Source: an uncultured Clostridia bacterium (GTDB lineage Bacteria; Bacillota; Clostridia; Christensenellales; Borkfalkiaceae). From it: a DNA stretch of 16,205 nucleotides. The stretch spans positions 1 to 16,205 of the forward strand of contig CALVXL010000007.1 of the NCBI GenBank assembly GCA_944369635.1, given 5' to 3'. The position numbers were made by a program, and so were the translations under genes. Below are positions 6,833-13,900 of this stretch, piece by piece; positions within the stretch are counted from its first letter, which is position 1; each line of letters opens with the position of its first letter. Below the pieces are notes generated by a model, which saw only the letters and a program-made list of their open reading frames with translations, was not told the DNA's origin and made no database searches.

Positions 6833-6848
6833 AAAAAAATTTTAGGTT

Positions 6849-7688
6849 ATGTTCTCAATTATGGCAGACAGATTTATTCTTACGGGCAACAGATATTTTC
6901 CCGTAAGCGATATCGCTTTCGATATAGTAAACTTCGGTTTTCAGGACGCTGATCCCCGACACAGGCAAGGCCCTTATTTTAAAACCGAACACGTGTTGCA
7001 ATACGTCATCGGCGGAAAAGGCTATTACGAAATTGACGGTAAAAAATACGTCTTAAAGCGCGGCGATCTTTTCTACCTGCCGAAAAACGTTTTGCTTTCC
7101 TACAAGGCTGATCCGAAAGATCCCTATATTTATTATTGGATCGGAATAGACGGCGCTTCGGCAAAAAAACTGATCGAAAGAGCGGGACTTTGCACACAAT
7201 CGCCCGTCATCTATTACGGCGACGAAAGAATAATAAAATTATTCGAACGCATCGAATTTCATCTTCAAAAGAATACTTTTGCCGACCACCTCGCCGCAAC
7301 GGGAAAAACTTACGAACTGATGGCACTTCTGCTCTCGAAAAATGAAGGTAATCTGCAAAAATTGAAAAGCGTCGCCGTAGAATATGCCGACGCCGCCATT
7401 CAATATATCAAAAACAGATTCAACGAAGATATTTCCGTACAGAAAATCGCCGATCATATCGGAATCGGACGAAGCTATTTCTGCGTGATCTTTACGCGAT
7501 ACACTTCCATGTCGCCCATGGAATACCTGATGCGCTATCGGATAGACCAAGCGGGAAAAATGCTGAAACAAGGTTTTTCCGTGACCGACGCCGCCTTGAA
7601 TTGCGGTTTCAATTCTCCCGCGCATTTCTCCGTGCAATTTAAAAAAGTAACGGGCAAGACGCCCATGCAATATAAATTGGGGAAATAA
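6849..7688 (+). CDS. AraC-family transcriptional regulator
   Basis: A 279-residue protein with the usual AraC layout. An N-terminal cupin-like sugar-sensing domain spans about residues 25-150 (GGKGYYEIDGKKYVLKRGDL and the following LPKN are typical). A C-terminal double helix-turn-helix spans about 180-276, with DISVQKIADHIGIGRSYF as the first and FSVTDAALNCGFNSPAHFSV as the second, followed by the signature KKVTGKTPMQY. It is divergent from melA, so it is probably the activator of melA in response to an alpha-galactoside (inference). An alternative start at Met5 (6861) is possible; AGG at 6844-6846 is too close to 6849 and rather far from 6861, so the start is not settled. A terminator follows 31 bp after the stop. 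Confidence 0.9.
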   Translation: MFSIMADRFILTGNRYFPVSDIAFDIVNFGFQDADPRHRQGPYFKTEHVLQYVIGGKGYYEIDGKKYVLKRGDLFYLPKNVLLSYKADPKDPYIYYWIGIDGASAKKLIERAGLCTQSPVIYYGDERIIKLFERIEFHLQKNTFADHLAATGKTYELMALLLSKNEGNLQKLKSVAVEYADAAIQYIKNRFNEDISVQKIADHIGIGRSYFCVIFTRYTSMSPMEYLMRYRIDQAGKMLKQGFSVTDAALNCGFNSPAHFSVQFKKVTGKTPMQYKLGK

Positions 7689-7719
7689 TTTTGATCGCGC
7701 ATTGTTTCTTTCCAAACGC

Positions 7720-7751
7720 AAAAAAAGAACCCGAAATTCGGGTTCTTTTTT
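7720..7751. terminator. Bidirectional terminator between the AraC-family gene and the collagen-like gene
   Basis: GAACCCGAA (7727-7735) pairs with TTCGGGTTC (7737-7745), flanked by seven A on the left and six T on the right. The two genes converge here, and one symmetric hairpin serves both; it ends 1 bp before the stop codon of the collagen-like gene. Confidence 0.9.
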
Positions 7752-7752
7752 G

Positions 7753-8670
7753 TTAAACGAGCCGCAATGCGGTAAGCGTTACGTCCGTGAAATCGACAGT
7801 GTTTGCCGAAGCATTGTAAAGGTTGAATTGCGCGGGCGCGGCTGCGGTATATACCGTTGAATTGCCGCCGCTTGCACTCTGAGAAGTATCTCCGTAAACG
7901 GTGACGGATGCATCGGGTATTTCAGTCGTATTGTCTCTTAACTGCACCACGATATCGCCCGCCGTCTGCGACGTTCCGCTGAACGCATAGATCAGCAAAT
8001 ACGTGCCCGCAGGCGCGTCGATATTATTGGAAGATACGGACATCGTCGTATCGGGCGATGCGGCAAGCTGTGTAAGCGTAAGCGGTGTATTGGTTGCAAC
8101 CGATTCCGTTGCGTCGCCCGCCGTAAGCGCATCCGCAGTACCCGTTGCACCCGTGGGACCGGTGGCTCCCGTTGCGCCCGTTGCACCCGTATCGCCGGTA
8201 AGCCCCTGAATGCCTTGCGCACCCGTTGCGCCCGTGGCTCCGGTAGCGCCTGTTGCACCTGTAGCGCCCGTGGCGCCCGTATCACCGGTAAGCCCCTGAA
8301 TACCTTGTTCACCCGCGGGACCCGTAGGACCGGTCGGCCCGGTAGGTCCGGTGGCGCCCGTGGCGCCCGTTGCTCCCGTTGCGCCGGTTTCACCCGTTAC
8401 GCCCTGAATACCTTGTGCGCCCGTTGCACCCGTGGCGCCCGTAGCGCCCGTTGCGCCGACAAGCCCCTGAATACCCTGCGGACCCTGTGCTCCCGTATCA
8501 CCGACAGGCCCCTGCGGACCGGTAGCGCCCGTGGCACCCGTGGCGCCGGTGGCGCCCGTAGGACCGGTAAAACCGCGAGGTCCCATAGGTCCGATAACCG
8601 GCGTGGGAACGATCACGACATCCCTGTCGCGACGCGAACGTTCGTCGTTGTTATAACAATTCCATGACAT
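7753..8670 (-). CDS. Collagen-like GXT-repeat protein, probable spore surface (BclA-like) protein
   Basis: The 305-residue protein has three parts. Residues 1-26 are a short charged head (MSWNCYNNDERSRRDRD followed by VVIVPTPVI). Residues 27-176 are about 50 uninterrupted Gly-X-Y triplets, dominated by GAT with GPT, GDT, GIQ and GAQ. Residues 177-305 are a Ser/Thr-rich beta-type tail ending VTLTALRLV, similar in type to the trimerising C-terminal domain of BclA-like exosporium proteins. The threonines at Y positions would be glycosylation sites in such proteins. There is no signal peptide, anchor or LPXTG motif, which fits deposition on a spore from the mother cell. The start is secure: AAGGAGG lies 9 bases before the ATG at 8670. 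A mother-cell-type promoter precedes it. Other cell-surface roles are possible. Confidence 0.85.
   Translation of the reverse strand: MSWNCYNNDERSRRDRDVVIVPTPVIGPMGPRGFTGPTGATGATGATGATGPQGPVGDTGAQGPQGIQGLVGATGATGATGATGAQGIQGVTGETGATGATGATGATGPTGPTGPTGPAGEQGIQGLTGDTGATGATGATGATGATGATGAQGIQGLTGDTGATGATGATGPTGATGTADALTAGDATESVATNTPLTLTQLAASPDTTMSVSSNNIDAPAGTYLLIYAFSGTSQTAGDIVVQLRDNTTEIPDASVTVYGDTSQSASGGNSTVYTAAAPAQFNLYNASANTVDFTDVTLTALRLV
8143..8592 (-). repeat. Collagen-like triplet repeat with a higher-order unit
   Basis: About 50 codon triplets encode Gly-X-Y. Over this lies a larger unit: the marker GxQ-GIQ-G(L/V)(T/V)-G(D/E/A)T followed by 3-6 GAT triplets occurs four times. Two marker copies are exactly 90 bp apart in DNA (CCGGTAAGCCCCTGAA on the plus strand near 8195 and 8285). 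Such tandem DNA is prone to length change by slippage or recombination. Confidence 0.9.
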
Positions 8671-8717
8671 AAAAAAGTTCCTCCTTTTCTTATGTATCGC
8701 ATATCTGTCATCGTTTC

Positions 8718-8746
8718 ATTGTATGAAGACAGCGATTGAAATTGTT
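8718..8746 (-). promoter_or_regulatory. Candidate mother-cell (sigma E or sigma K type) promoter of the collagen-like gene
   Basis: On the minus strand CATACAAT (8725-8718) matches the sigma E -10 form CATACANT and also CATANNNT of sigma K. AACA (8746-8743) lies 17 bp upstream, a sigma K-like -35. The predicted leader is about 40 nt. No better sigma A promoter was seen in the 87-bp gap, and there is no terminator after the upstream gene on the same strand, so some read-through from it is possible. Confidence 0.45.
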
Positions 8747-8757
8747 ACGGACTGCCG

Positions 8758-9417
8758 TCAAGGTTCGCCGAGCGACTTTTTAACCCTTTTATAATCGGGG
8801 AAATTATAGTTCATATAATTATAAAACCGCTTGTCGTGAAAACGGTTAATAATGTGCCCGAGTTCATGGACGAGAATATAATCAAGACATTCTTCCCGCT
8901 TTTTGACGAGTTGCAAATTGATACAGATACGGCGCGTCTTTACATTGCAGGTTCCCCAGCGCGTGGTCATGTCCCGAATGACGAAAGACGACGCATAAAG
9001 TCCCGTCTTTTCTTCCCAGAAAGGCAATCTTTCTTCCGTTTTCTTTTTCAAAATCTTTTTCAGCTGCGCTTTGAGTGCGGTTTCGCGTACGTCGTAAGAA
9101 GTTTTCAAAAAAATAATTCCATTTGAAACGGCATTTTTTTGCGCATTATATACGATTTTATAGGGCTCAGCGAATATAAGCACGTATCCGCCCTGATCGA
9201 ACTTCCAAAATTCCTCCGTTCTGCTCGTTTTCAGATGTTTTTTCAGCCAATCGAGTTTTTCCGTCACAAACTTTCCGATTTCCGCATCGGAAACATAAAG
9301 CGGCGCGCTTAATTTTACTTTTCCCGTGGCGGTGATGCGAAGATGCAGATTTTTTACTTTTTTCCGCTCGCCTTCAATGCAGATCGAATCGATGTTGATT
9401 TCGAATTTTTTATCCAT
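8758..9417 (-). CDS. YgjP-like (DUF45) zinc metalloprotease-fold protein
   Basis: A 219-residue protein of the YgjP/DUF45 family, related in fold to M48 and SprT-type metallopeptidases. The zinc motif HELGH is at 184-188 (VHELGHIINRFHDKRF), with His194 as the probable third ligand. The family hallmark RWGTCN is at 153-158, and the N-terminal segment KNLHLRITATGKVKLSAPLY (22-41) is typical. The protein has no signal peptide or membrane segment. The biological substrate of this family is not well established; a nucleotide pyrophosphatase activity has been proposed for E. coli YgjP. No Shine-Dalgarno is present before the ATG at 9417; the -10 box lies only 6 bp upstream, suggesting a leaderless mRNA. 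The next in-frame Met is residue 150, so no shorter ATG start exists. Confidence 0.85.
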   Translation of the reverse strand: MDKKFEINIDSICIEGERKKVKNLHLRITATGKVKLSAPLYVSDAEIGKFVTEKLDWLKKHLKTSRTEEFWKFDQGGYVLIFAEPYKIVYNAQKNAVSNGIIFLKTSYDVRETALKAQLKKILKKKTEERLPFWEEKTGLYASSFVIRDMTTRWGTCNVKTRRICINLQLVKKREECLDYILVHELGHIINRFHDKRFYNYMNYNFPDYKRVKKSLGEP

Positions 9418-9423
9418 GATTTT

Positions 9424-9452
9424 ATTTTATCACGAAACAGACAAATTTGCAA
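9424..9452 (-). promoter_or_regulatory. Promoter of the ygjP-like gene, predicted to give a leaderless transcript
   Basis: Minus-strand -35 TTGCAA (9452-9447), 17-bp spacer ending in TGA (extended -10), -10 TAAAAT (9429-9424). Counting six bases past the -10 puts the start at 9417, the A of the ATG. Hexamers and distances are seen directly; leaderless translation is inferred. Confidence 0.6.
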
Positions 9453-9486
9453 ACGAACTCGCCGCGCCGCATTTCAGCCGAAGAAC

Positions 9487-9519
9487 AAAAAATAAGGCGG
9501 CGCAGATGCGCCGCCTTTT
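9487..9519 (-). terminator. Rho-independent terminator behind rubrerythrin
   Basis: AAGGCGGCGCA (9494-9504) pairs with TGCGCCGCCTT (9507-9517), a GC-rich 11-bp stem. On the minus strand it is followed by TTATTTTTTG. It lies 13 bp after the rubrerythrin stop. Confidence 0.9.
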
Positions 9520-9532
9520 GAAAAATGAAAAC

Positions 9533-10075
9533 TTATTTGTTGAAATATCTGTTCAGCAGCCCTTCGAAAGCCTTGCCGTGACGGGCTTCGTCGCGCGCCA
9601 TTTCGTGAACGGTATCGTGGATGGCGTCGAGATTGGCGGCTTTCGCTCTCTTTGCGAGGTCGGCTTTGCCCGCCGTAGCGCCGTTTTCCGCCGCAACTCT
9701 GAGTTCGAGATTTTTCTTGGTGGACGGCGTTACCACTTCGCCGAGAAGTTCCGCAAATTTGGCGGCGTGTTCAGCCTCTTCATACGCGGCCTTTTCATAA
9801 TACAAACCGATTTCGGGATAACCTTCTCTGAAGGCAACGCGGCTCATCGCAAGATACATGCCCACTTCCGAGCATTCGCCGTTGAAGTTCATGCGGAGAT
9901 CGTTTTTGATGTCTTCCGCAACGTCGGAAGCGACGCCGACCACGTGTTCCGCAGCCCAGCTCATGCCGACCTGTTCCGTAAACTTTTCCTTAGGCGCCTT
10001 GCAAACGGGGCAAAAATCGGGAGCGCTTTCTCCCTCGTAAACATAACCGCAAACCGAACAAACAAACTTTTTCAT
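9533..10075 (-). CDS. Reverse rubrerythrin (N-terminal rubredoxin, C-terminal ferritin-like diiron domain)
   Basis: The 180-residue protein starts with a rubredoxin domain whose iron-binding cysteines are Cys6, Cys9, Cys22 and Cys25 (CSVCGYVYEGESAPDFCPVC). A ferritin-like four-helix domain follows, with diiron ligands expected among Glu67, Glu70, the EEAEH segment (99-103) and the DEARH segment near the C terminus. This order is reversed compared with classical rubrerythrin and matches the reverse rubrerythrins of Clostridium. Family members reduce hydrogen peroxide and oxygen with electrons from NADH via partner proteins. The ATG overlaps the stop of the PerR-like gene by 4 bp (ATGA), so the two are co-transcribed and probably translationally coupled. 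A strong terminator follows. Cytoplasmic. Confidence 0.93.
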   Translation of the reverse strand: MKKFVCSVCGYVYEGESAPDFCPVCKAPKEKFTEQVGMSWAAEHVVGVASDVAEDIKNDLRMNFNGECSEVGMYLAMSRVAFREGYPEIGLYYEKAAYEEAEHAAKFAELLGEVVTPSTKKNLELRVAAENGATAGKADLAKRAKAANLDAIHDTVHEMARDEARHGKAFEGLLNRYFNK

Positions 10076-10485
10076 AATTTCTTCTCCTTTTTTTTATCTT
10101 TTTCTTTACATTTATTGCAGTAACCGTAGTAAATACACTTTTCCTCGGTCACAACCAATCCCATTTCTGAAATTTCCTCAGGAACCCGCGGCTTTGCGAA
10201 GATATCCGTGATCTCGCCGCACTTCTTGCATACAAAATGCGAATGCTCTTCCGTATGCCCGTCGTAATGCGCGAATTCCCCGCCCGTTTCCAAAAGCAAC
10301 GCTTCGCTGCTTTCGGTAAGCAGTTTCAGATTGCGGTAAACCGTACCCCTGCTGATATCGGGCTTGATCTTCCTCGCGCGCTCGTAAACGGTATACGCCG
10401 TCGGGTGATCGTATGATTCGTTTAATACCCGCACCACGACGTCCCGCGGATAGGAACGCCGCGCCGCAGTCCGCGTGTCTGCCAT
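10072..10485 (-). CDS. perR: Fur-family peroxide regulator, PerR type
   Basis: A 137-residue Fur-family repressor. The winged helix is in the first 65 residues, with PDISRGTVYRNLKLL as the recognition part. Structural zinc is bound by Cys86/Cys89 (CKKC) and Cys123/Cys126 (CNKC). The regulatory metal site lines up with all five PerR ligands: His27 (HPTA), Asp75 and His81/His83 in the segment HYDGHTEEHSH, and Asp94 (ITDIF). The Asp at 75 is the residue that in B. subtilis PerR supports iron-dependent peroxide sensing, which favours PerR over Fur or Zur. It heads a two-gene operon with rubrerythrin, a common PerR target in anaerobes. AAGGAG lies 8 bases before the ATG. A palindrome overlaps the predicted transcription start, suggesting autorepression. 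Confidence 0.85.
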   Translation of the reverse strand: MADTRTAARRSYPRDVVVRVLNESYDHPTAYTVYERARKIKPDISRGTVYRNLKLLTESSEALLLETGGEFAHYDGHTEEHSHFVCKKCGEITDIFAKPRVPEEISEMGLVVTEEKCIYYGYCNKCKEKDKKKEKKL

Positions 10486-10502
10486 TTGAAAAACTCCTTA
10501 TC

Positions 10503-10515
10503 AGTAATGATTACT
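10503..10515. promoter_or_regulatory. Per-box-like palindrome at the perR transcription start
   Basis: AGTAATGATTACT is a perfect 6-1-6 palindrome. It matches the core of the PerR/Fur box (TAATNATTA) but its outer bases differ. It overlaps the predicted start site near 10512, where a bound repressor would block transcription. Confidence 0.55.
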
Positions 10516-10518
10516 ATT

Positions 10519-10546
10519 ATTATACCACATAATTTTAATTTGTCAA
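10519..10546 (-). promoter_or_regulatory. Promoter of the perR-rubrerythrin operon
   Basis: Minus-strand -35 TTGACA (10546-10541) and -10 TATAAT (10524-10519), both perfect, with a 16-bp spacer and TGG before the -10. This is the strongest vegetative promoter in the window, as expected for a unit held down by a repressor. The predicted leader is about 27 nt. Confidence 0.88.
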
Positions 10547-10564
10547 GATATTTTACATAATTTT

Positions 10565-10599
10565 AAAAAAATTTTTCCGCCGCAAAAATTGCGGCGGAA
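10565..10599 (-). terminator. Rho-independent terminator behind the rRNA methyltransferase gene
   Basis: TTCCGCCGCAA (10575-10585) pairs with TTGCGGCGGAA (10589-10599) across a 3-nt loop. On the minus strand a run of A and then seven T follows. It lies about 60 bp after the stop codon at 10663. Confidence 0.8.
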
Positions 10600-10662
10600 T
10601 TAAAAAATATTTTATGAAAAGATTTGTCTTTTGCGGCAAAGTAGTTGCGGCGAAAGCGGCGA

Positions 10663-11883
10663 TCATACGACCTGAAACGTAAAAAATTTAAGATAATCGG
10701 TTTCGGGAACGTTCCATAAGATCGGGTGATCGGGCGATTGTTGCGCGCTTTCAATCTGCCTGAGCTGCACGCCCGCCTGCCGCGCGGCTTCCTTTAACAT
10801 TTTTATGAAAAGTTCTTCCGTGGCAAAGTGCGAGCAGGAGCACGTGGCAAAATACCCCCCGCGCTTTGTAAGCCGCAAACCGCGGTAGTTGATTTCCTTA
10901 TAGCCGCGCATAGCGGAATCGACGGTCTTTCTCGACTTCGTAAAAGCGGGCGGGTCGAGCACGACGAGATCGAACTTTCTCTTTTCCTCTTCCAGCCGCG
11001 GCAACAGCGCGAAGACGTCGATCACTTCAAAAGCGATTTTATCCTGCAGACCGTTGAGCGCGGCGTTTTCCCTCGCGGTTTCGATCGCCGTTTCGGAAAT
11101 ATCCGCGGCAAGTACGCTCTTTGCGCCGCCTTTGGCGGCGTTCAGCGCGAAAGAACCCGTATGCGTAAAACAATCGAGCACGTCCTTATCCTTCGCGAGC
11201 TTTGCCACCCTTAAACGGTTAAAGCGCTGATCGAGGAAAAAACCCGTCTTTTGCCCGTTGACAAAATCGACGACATATTTTATGCCGTTTTCCACGATAT
11301 AGGTCTTTTGCGCGACAGGATTTTTTCCTTCCAAAGAATAATATCCCGTATATTCTTCCAACCCTTCCAGGCGGCGAATGGATACGTCGTTGCGTTCGTA
11401 AACGCCGTCGACAGGATAGCCGTCGGCTTCGAGGACTTCTACGAGCAATCTGAAAATCATCCCTTTGATTTTATCGATGCCCAAGGAAAGCACCTGCGCT
11501 ACCAGCACGTTGCCGAACTTGTCGACGGTGAGCCCCGGAAACATATCCGCTTCCCCGAATATGACGCGGCAGGCGTCTACGTCGCCGCACAGCACGGTCT
11601 TACGGTATTGCCAGGCGTATTCTATCCTGCGGCGGTAAAAGGCTTCGTCAAACAAATCGTTTGCATTGCGGGATATCACGCGGATACGGATTTTTGAACA
11701 GTCGTTGATGAACCCCGTCCCGAGAAATTTCCCCTTTTTGCCGACGACGTCCACGAGATCGCCGTTTTCGTAACCGCCGCTGAGCGAAGAAATTTCCTCC
11801 GCATACACCCAAAGGTGTCCCGCTTCCAGACTGCGTTCACACTTTTCGCTTACCGTCGCCCTGATATAATTTCTTTCTTTCAT
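10663..11883 (-). CDS. RlmI-type class I SAM-dependent 23S rRNA methyltransferase
   Basis: The 406-residue protein has an N-terminal PUA RNA-binding domain (about 1-75, with HLWVYAEEI at 23-31). A central domain follows, containing DKFGNVLVAQ and the segment DFVNGQKTGFFLDQR (206-220) typical of RlmI. The C-terminal Rossmann methyltransferase domain has SAM-binding VLDCFTHTGSFALNAA (235-250), VLDPPAF (308-314) and the catalytic cysteine region CSCSHF (348-353). E. coli RlmI makes m5C1962 in 23S rRNA; Gram-positive members of the family may have another target, so I give no gene symbol. It starts 1 bp after the nadE stop with only a weak GGTAAG upstream, so it probably depends on nadE translation. 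Length is normal. Confidence 0.85.
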   Translation of the reverse strand: MKERNYIRATVSEKCERSLEAGHLWVYAEEISSLSGGYENGDLVDVVGKKGKFLGTGFINDCSKIRIRVISRNANDLFDEAFYRRRIEYAWQYRKTVLCGDVDACRVIFGEADMFPGLTVDKFGNVLVAQVLSLGIDKIKGMIFRLLVEVLEADGYPVDGVYERNDVSIRRLEGLEEYTGYYSLEGKNPVAQKTYIVENGIKYVVDFVNGQKTGFFLDQRFNRLRVAKLAKDKDVLDCFTHTGSFALNAAKGGAKSVLAADISETAIETARENAALNGLQDKIAFEVIDVFALLPRLEEEKRKFDLVVLDPPAFTKSRKTVDSAMRGYKEINYRGLRLTKRGGYFATCSCSHFATEELFIKMLKEAARQAGVQLRQIESAQQSPDHPILWNVPETDYLKFFTFQVV

Positions 11884-11884
11884 A

Positions 11885-13807
11885 TTATCTTACCGAATCT
11901 TTGATTTCTTCCAGCTCTCTGAGCCACAGCGCCGCCTGTGCGTCGCTGGGCATACGCCAATCTCCGCGCGGGGATAAGGAAACCGAACCGATCTTCACGC
12001 CGTCGGGAAGACAAGAACGCTTGAATTGCTGAGAGAAAAACCGACGGATAAAGGTTTCCAGCCATTTATAAATAGTTTTGGGCGTAAAATCTCCGTTAAA
12101 CGTCTTGACTGCCACGGCATATACCTTGCGCGGCGGGAATCCCGCTCTGAGAAGATAATAGAGGAAGAAATCGTGCAGGATATAAGGTCCCACCAGCTCT
12201 TCCGTCTTTTGCGAGATCTCCCCGTTTTCCGCGGGCAAAAGTTCGGGACTGACGGGCGTTGCCAGAATGTTCATAAGCACCGTTTTCAATTTGCCCGGCG
12301 AAATCATAGCCGTATGTTCCACAAGGTAACGAACCAACGTTTTAGGAACCGACGCGTTGACGCCGTACATCGACATATGATCGCCGTTGTAGGTAGCCCA
12401 GCCGAGCGCAAGTTCCGACAGATCCCCCGTGCCGACCACAAGTCCGCCCGTGGAATTTGCGATATCCATGATGACTTGCGTGCGCTCGCGCGCCTGCGCG
12501 TTTTCATAGGCGGCGTCATAGAGATCGAGGGGGTGCGAAATATCCTTTAAATGCCGCTCGACGGCTTTGGATATGTTGATTTTTTTAAGCGTGATTTTAA
12601 GGGCGCGCGCAAGTTTTACCGTATTATCGAGGGTGCGCGAAGTCGTGCCGAAACAAGGCATGGTAACGCCTAAAATATCCTTGTTATCCCGTCCGCAAGC
12701 CTTCATTGCCCGCACGGCAACAAGTAAAGCAAGGGTGCTGTCCAGTCCGCCGGAAAGCCCGATGACCACCGTTTTTGCCCGTACGTGTTCGATCCGTTTT
12801 TTAAGTCCCGCCGCCTGCATGGTCAAAATGAGTTCCGCGCGGGAAGAAAGTTCGTTTTTATCGGTCGGCACAAAGGGCGTTTTCGGATAGCTCCTGGTAA
12901 GCACGGAAATACTGTCGTCATAGGAAAAGGGAATTTTCACATATCCGCTTTGCGGCGCGTAATTGTGATTATAAAGGCGGCTTCTTTCGTAAGCGATGTA
13001 ATCGACGTCGATCTGCGCGTACAACGCGCCGTTATGAAAGAGTTCCCCTGCCTGCAAAATTTTACCGTTTTCCGCGATGAGGTTGTCCCCGGCAAACACC
13101 ATATCGGTGCTCGATTCGCCGTCCCCGCTGTCGGCATAGACGTATCCCGCGACGATTTTCGCCGAATGGGAAGAAACGAGACTGCGGCGGTATTCCGACT
13201 TGCCGACCGTTTCGTCGCTGCAGGAAAGGTTGACGACGATGTTCGCCCCCACTAAAGCGTGCTGCGACGACGGCGGCGTAACCGCCCAGAGATCTTCGCA
13301 GATTTCCGCGGAAACGGTGAAATTTTCAAACCCCTGCGCCTGAAAAATAACTTTTTTCCCGAAAGCCACGTCCTCTCCGCCGAAGGAAACGACGCCGTTT
13401 TCCGCAGGACAGGAGGCAAAATAACGTTTTTCATAAAATTCCCAATAATTCGGGATATATGTTTTCGGCACAAACGCCAGCACCTTTCCCCGATTGAGGG
13501 CGGCGGCGCAGTTGTAGATGAGCCCGTCCTTTTTGAGCGGCAGACCGACAAAGAATAAAAGATCGCTTTCTTTGGTGGCGGCGGCGATTTCCGCCAGCGC
13601 GCGGCGCGCGCCGTTTAAAAGAACGTCGCTGTAAAAAAGATCGCCGCAGGTATACCCCGTAAGACAGAGTTCCGGCAACACCAGAAGAGCCGCGCCGTTT
13701 TCGCGCGCTTCGCTGACCGCACGCAAAATGCCGAGTTTATTGAATTCGACATCCGCGACCCGCACTTTCGGCGTGGCGGCGCATGTCTTTACGTAACCGA
13801 AGTTCAT
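11885..13807 (-). CDS. nadE: Glutamine-dependent NAD+ synthetase
   Basis: The 640-residue enzyme makes NAD+ from nicotinic acid adenine dinucleotide, ATP and glutamine (EC 6.3.5.1). The N-terminal nitrilase-type glutaminase domain (about 1-290) carries the triad Glu46 (LPELCLTGY), Lys115 (VPKTYIPNYWEFYE) and Cys170 (AEICEDLW). The C-terminal synthetase domain has the P-loop SGGLDS (352-357) and the GTGDLSELALGWATYNGDH segment that binds deamido-NAD. Ammonia passes between the sites through a tunnel in this class. Size matches the long, glutamine-using form and not the short ammonia-dependent NadE. GAGGT lies 8 bases before the ATG at 13807. It is the first gene of a two-gene unit with the rRNA methyltransferase. 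The functional link between the two is not obvious. Confidence 0.97.
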   Translation of the reverse strand: MNFGYVKTCAATPKVRVADVEFNKLGILRAVSEARENGAALLVLPELCLTGYTCGDLFYSDVLLNGARRALAEIAAATKESDLLFFVGLPLKKDGLIYNCAAALNRGKVLAFVPKTYIPNYWEFYEKRYFASCPAENGVVSFGGEDVAFGKKVIFQAQGFENFTVSAEICEDLWAVTPPSSQHALVGANIVVNLSCSDETVGKSEYRRSLVSSHSAKIVAGYVYADSGDGESSTDMVFAGDNLIAENGKILQAGELFHNGALYAQIDVDYIAYERSRLYNHNYAPQSGYVKIPFSYDDSISVLTRSYPKTPFVPTDKNELSSRAELILTMQAAGLKKRIEHVRAKTVVIGLSGGLDSTLALLVAVRAMKACGRDNKDILGVTMPCFGTTSRTLDNTVKLARALKITLKKINISKAVERHLKDISHPLDLYDAAYENAQARERTQVIMDIANSTGGLVVGTGDLSELALGWATYNGDHMSMYGVNASVPKTLVRYLVEHTAMISPGKLKTVLMNILATPVSPELLPAENGEISQKTEELVGPYILHDFFLYYLLRAGFPPRKVYAVAVKTFNGDFTPKTIYKWLETFIRRFFSQQFKRSCLPDGVKIGSVSLSPRGDWRMPSDAQAALWLRELEEIKDSVR

Positions 13808-13830
13808 TCGTTTTACCTCGTTTTTTCTTT

Positions 13831-13859
13831 ATTTTATCACTTTTATGCGATATTTGCAA
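13831..13859 (-). promoter_or_regulatory. Promoter of nadE
   Basis: Minus-strand -35 TTGCAA (13859-13854), 17-bp spacer ending in TGA, -10 TAAAAT (13836-13831). Predicted start near 13824, giving a 17-nt leader that contains GAGGT. It shares 13 consecutive bases around the -10 with the promoter of the ygjP-like gene. Confidence 0.65.
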
Positions 13860-13900
13860 TTTTATAAATATCAAAATTTGCGCTTTTTACAAAAATACGC

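Noticed and set aside
8143..8592. CRISPR-like array
   Set aside because: The regular repeats are in frame and encode Gly-X-Y triplets; there are no spacers of unique sequence.
8003..8667. Plus-strand open frames opposite the collagen-like gene
   Set aside because: Their low-complexity Ala/Pro/Val or Arg/Cys-rich products are antisense shadows of GC-rich Gly-X-Thr codons.
9326..10123. Plus-strand open frame of 265 codons spanning the ygjP-like start and rubrerythrin
   Set aside because: It crosses a promoter and a terminator and is antisense to rubrerythrin; Phe/Arg-rich shadow composition.
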